From the NCBI GenBank assembly GCA_028565635.1, contig JAOXYB010030687.1, positions 1 to 14,760 of the forward strand: a stretch of DNA of 14,760 nt. Reading direction: 5' to 3'. The position numbers and the translations under genes were made by a program. Positions within the stretch are counted from its first letter, which is position 1. The number at the start of each line of letters is the position of its first letter. Origin of the DNA: Phoronis ovalis (taxonomy: Eukaryota > Phoronida > Phoronidae). The notes below the pieces were generated by a model. That model was given only the letters and a program-made list of their open reading frames with translations, ran no database searches and was not told the origin of the DNA. Below, piece after piece: positions 12,734 to 14,760 of this stretch.

Positions 12734-14116
12734 CTAAAAATATAGTTGTAATTATATCAGTTATATCAATGTATCAGTCAAGTCTGAAAACATTATAAAT
12801 CATGTCGATATGCTGGTTAGACTTATCATAAACTGAAAAATGTGCTGTATCGCTTTAAGAGAGTTGTGAAGTCTTGAAGTATTTTGCCACATAGTAATAG
12901 TATGTGTAATATGCTGTACATGTGCCCAGATTTAACAAATAAGGAAGAAATTTAGATAATAATATTACTTTCATTTCACCTTTTTTAACATAAACTTGAC
13001 TATTAAGGTAATTCATTTCCTGAGAGATTGCAGTGAAACAAACACTTCTACATAGCCTCCTTAGGCATGCAACTATAAAATTGATCCACTGTTGTAATAC
13101 TGACCTGTCTCATTTGAATTAACAAGTGCTTCAAAGCCAGTACTCAGATAACTTCCAACACCATCACTACACAAGAACAGTCCCATCACTGTTCCTTCAA
13201 GTCCGCTGGGGGACTGCGAATAGGCAAAGGCAGCACCTGAAGTTTTTAAAAAAGAACTATTATTGATGTTTGTATGAACAATTCCAGCCTGCTGGCGAAA
13301 GGTGCAGAATACTTTGTCATTTTGATTGCGGATTTAATTTGGGATAGTTGTTCAAAAGTAATGTGACACCATTTTTCAAGATCATCAAGAGTGCTTCGAT
13401 TACCACCAAGTTAATTTTCTAATATAAAACTAAATGAAACAATTAGATTATTATCTGTAATATAGAATTTATATAAAATATTAAAACCAAACTTGAATAT
13501 TACCTTGTACAACAGTAAATATTTCTGCAATGGCTACAAATGCACATTGTGGTACAAGATACCACTGTGATGGTATATTTTCACAAAATGTGTCTATTAA
13601 ACCTGCTGTTACCATAGCAACACACATAAATGTTATACCAACACCTGAAAATAAAATTCCTTATTCTCTGTGATAGAGTTAAAATTACTATTCTAAACAG
13701 CAATCTTTTAGGAAATTCGTCACAGATTTAGATTGCTTATAGACAATAAGTGTACTATAAAAAACAAAGCACATACAGCAGATGAATTTAATACTTATAT
13801 TCTACAAATAGTAATGCAAAGACAACTAAGTTAAAATATGGCATGTTTTTACTTGTTAAGATGAGGCATTTTTTGTGTTCCAACACTTAGAGAGTTGCAC
13901 CATTTTGTAGATATTTCTATTTGGTTACAAAATTCTCTTACCCATTTTTACAAGCAAACTGAAATGTTCGCAGGGGAGTAGTTGCACAACTGTATAAATA
14001 ACTGGTATAAAGACTAACAAAGAGACGCAGGTGAATATGTTGATAGTAACAGCATCTTTAGCCCTCTCAATCAGTGGAGGTAGTCTGCTGGCTTCACTTA
14101 CAAATCCAGATAACAA
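12531..14116 (-). CDS. SLC15/POT-family transporter, C-terminal part, four exons (SLC15A4-like)
   Basis: POT proteins are proton-coupled di/tripeptide carriers with about 12 membrane helices; the SLC15A3/A4 members act in lysosomal membranes and also carry histidine. The four exons (14116-13942, 13644-13504, 13236-13105, 12733-12531) join in phase into 216 residues and a stop. About five hydrophobic helices are visible. Family hallmarks are KMGVGITFMCVAMVTAG, QWYLVPQ-AIAEIF, then FAYSQSPSGLEGTVMGLFL with GVGSYL. Last comes GHLSCFFYILAALVALSF before a cytosolic tail. POT relatives have the order MGIG, IPQY-IGI-E-F, FAYSEAPRSMQ-IMGLF, NLDYYF-LLA, recalled from the family. The proton-coupling ExxER motif of helix 1 is upstream, outside the window. 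SLC15A4 rather than another POT is a best guess. Confidence 0.75.
12734..13104 (-). other. Intron of SLC15-like gene
   Basis: A 371-bp intron, minus-strand donor GTCAGT, acceptor TATTTTTAG. AT-rich, with nothing else noted. Confidence 0.65.
13105..13236 (-). CDS. SLC15-like exon (residues 106-150)
   Basis: Minus-strand acceptor ACTTCAG and donor GTCAGT, phase 1 at both ends. It encodes GAAFAYSQSPSGLEGTVMG then LFLCSDGVGSYLSTGFEAL. This matches the POT segment FAYSEAPRSMQ-IMGLFL-SGVGS that leads into a late membrane helix. No frame of reportable length marks it; it was found from the family motif. Confidence 0.78.
13504..13644 (-). CDS. SLC15-like exon (residues 59-106)
   Basis: Minus-strand acceptor TTTTCAG and donor GTAATA, phase 1 at both ends. 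It encodes VGITFMCVAMVTAGLIDTFC, a membrane helix, then NIPSQWYLVPQCAFVAIAEI and FTVVQ. The Pro-Gln before a helix containing an acidic residue (the Glu of AIAEIF) is typical of POT transporters. Confidence 0.77.
13942..14116 (-). CDS. SLC15-like exon (residues 1-59 of window part)
   Basis: Minus-strand acceptor CATTTTTAG and donor GTAAGA, entry phase 0, exit phase 1. It encodes LLSGFVSEASRLPPLIERAK, then a membrane helix, TINIFTCVSLLVFIPVIYTV, and VQLLPCEHFSLLVKM. The frame continues a few codons past the donor (GKRIL) as read-through. The position of the helix before KMG agrees with other POT proteins. Confidence 0.73.
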
Positions 14117-14746
14117 CTAAAAATGAACACAGACTTTAAGCAGAGTTTGGATAACAGTTCAGCTGGTCAGCATTTCTATTGGAGAACCTGTAGCCACTCC
14201 TACTAGAAAAATAATAGTTCCTCCATACGATATACTTTAAAACTATCAGAATGCATTCTTAGAATTTTAAAGCTAATATAATCATGCACGGATACAAGGG
14301 GGTTTCCACCGTTTTCTAGAACATGGTCATAAAATTTCTGAGAGAAAACATTCTATGAAGACCCTATGAAAATCAGGTTTCTTGTTTCTTGAAAAATGGT
14401 CAAGGGTTCTTGACCGTTTTCCTCGGCTTCGGAACGGTTTCTTTGTTCCTTGTCTGCTTTACCCGTGTGAGCTTGGATTAACTTATTTGAGTGTACTGGG
14501 TATAATATGTTAATGAGTGTTCGTACTACATGTATTCAGTAATCCTGCATGCCAAATTTAATCCGTCTCCTTAACAGCATTTAATAGCAATGGTAAGATA
14601 CTAAAGCTTAATCATTTCGATGATACGGGTGTGATTAAAGTGATCGGATGTGTGAAATTGATATATCCATTATAAATAATTCGGCGTTTTGTCCAACATA
14701 TTAAATCAAAATTCACGAGTCTAAAATAAACTCAAATATATCTTAC
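14117..14746 (-). other. Probable intron of SLC15-like gene with short hairpins
   Basis: A stretch of 630 bp with no coding signal on either strand. If the edge exon is real, this is its intron, with minus-strand donor GTAAGATA at 14746. It includes GGTCAAG-GGTT-CTTGACC at 14398-14415 and a weaker ACCG/CGGT, TTCC/GGAA stem just after it. Confidence 0.5.
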
Positions 14747-14760
14747 AGATGGTTCAAACA
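14747..14760 (-). CDS. Possible edge of a further upstream SLC15-like exon
   Basis: On the minus strand the window begins with 14 bases followed by a strong donor, GTAAGATA. Phase 0 at the donor would give FEPS joined to LLSGF of the next exon. The donor quality and phase fit support it, but 14 bases cannot prove coding. Confidence 0.35.

Noticed and set aside
1-14760. tRNA, rRNA, CRISPR, retroelement or viral sequences
   Set aside because: No cloverleaf-type boxes, spaced identical repeats, reverse transcriptase or other mobile-element coding motifs were seen on either strand.

Overview
This is AT-rich eukaryotic genomic DNA from an animal. Coding sequence is broken into many short exons by GT-AG introns of roughly 130 to 1,000 bp, and no bacterial-type features (operons, Shine-Dalgarno sites) are seen. 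The two genes recognised, a CENP-E kinesin tail and a proton-coupled oligopeptide transporter, plus the compact AT-rich introns, suggest an invertebrate metazoan. A lophotrochozoan such as a mollusc is a guess; the window does not fix the phylum.

Positions 208-11761, plus strand, hold the 3' part of one large gene, reconstructed here as 19 exons. Joined, they keep one open frame of 1,295 codons plus a stop, and the reading phase agrees at every junction. The protein is almost entirely coiled coil. It ends in a short basic, proline-containing tail and a C-terminal CaaX box (CTQQ). Near the end, an NTGGSGIV motif followed by a last coiled coil and an NSPK-type tail matches the C-terminus of vertebrate CENP-E (GGGSGIV, NSPKSPK, terminal CKTQ). 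I therefore call it the C-terminal half of centromere protein E, a kinesin-7 that carries chromosomes on spindle microtubules. The motor domain must lie upstream of the window.

Positions 12531-14116, minus strand (with a possible further exon at the right edge), hold the last four clear exons of a convergent gene. It is a multi-pass membrane protein of the SLC15/POT family, most like the SLC15A3/A4 lysosomal histidine/peptide transporters. The two genes meet tail to tail. Their best poly(A) signals lie 3 bp apart on opposite strands at 12272-12286, so the two 3' UTRs probably end at almost the same place.

The introns contain several non-coding structures: a 46-bp direct repeat (2987-3200), a 28-bp minisatellite that stops 13 bp before a splice acceptor (9380-9499), a 169-bp MITE-like inverted-repeat element (9845-10013) and some short hairpins. 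One intron (1348-1769) appears to use a GC-AG splice pair. Six of ten consecutive phase-0 coiled-coil exons are exact multiples of 42 nt (two heptads). No mobile-element ORF, RNA gene, CRISPR array or clearly new biological system was found.
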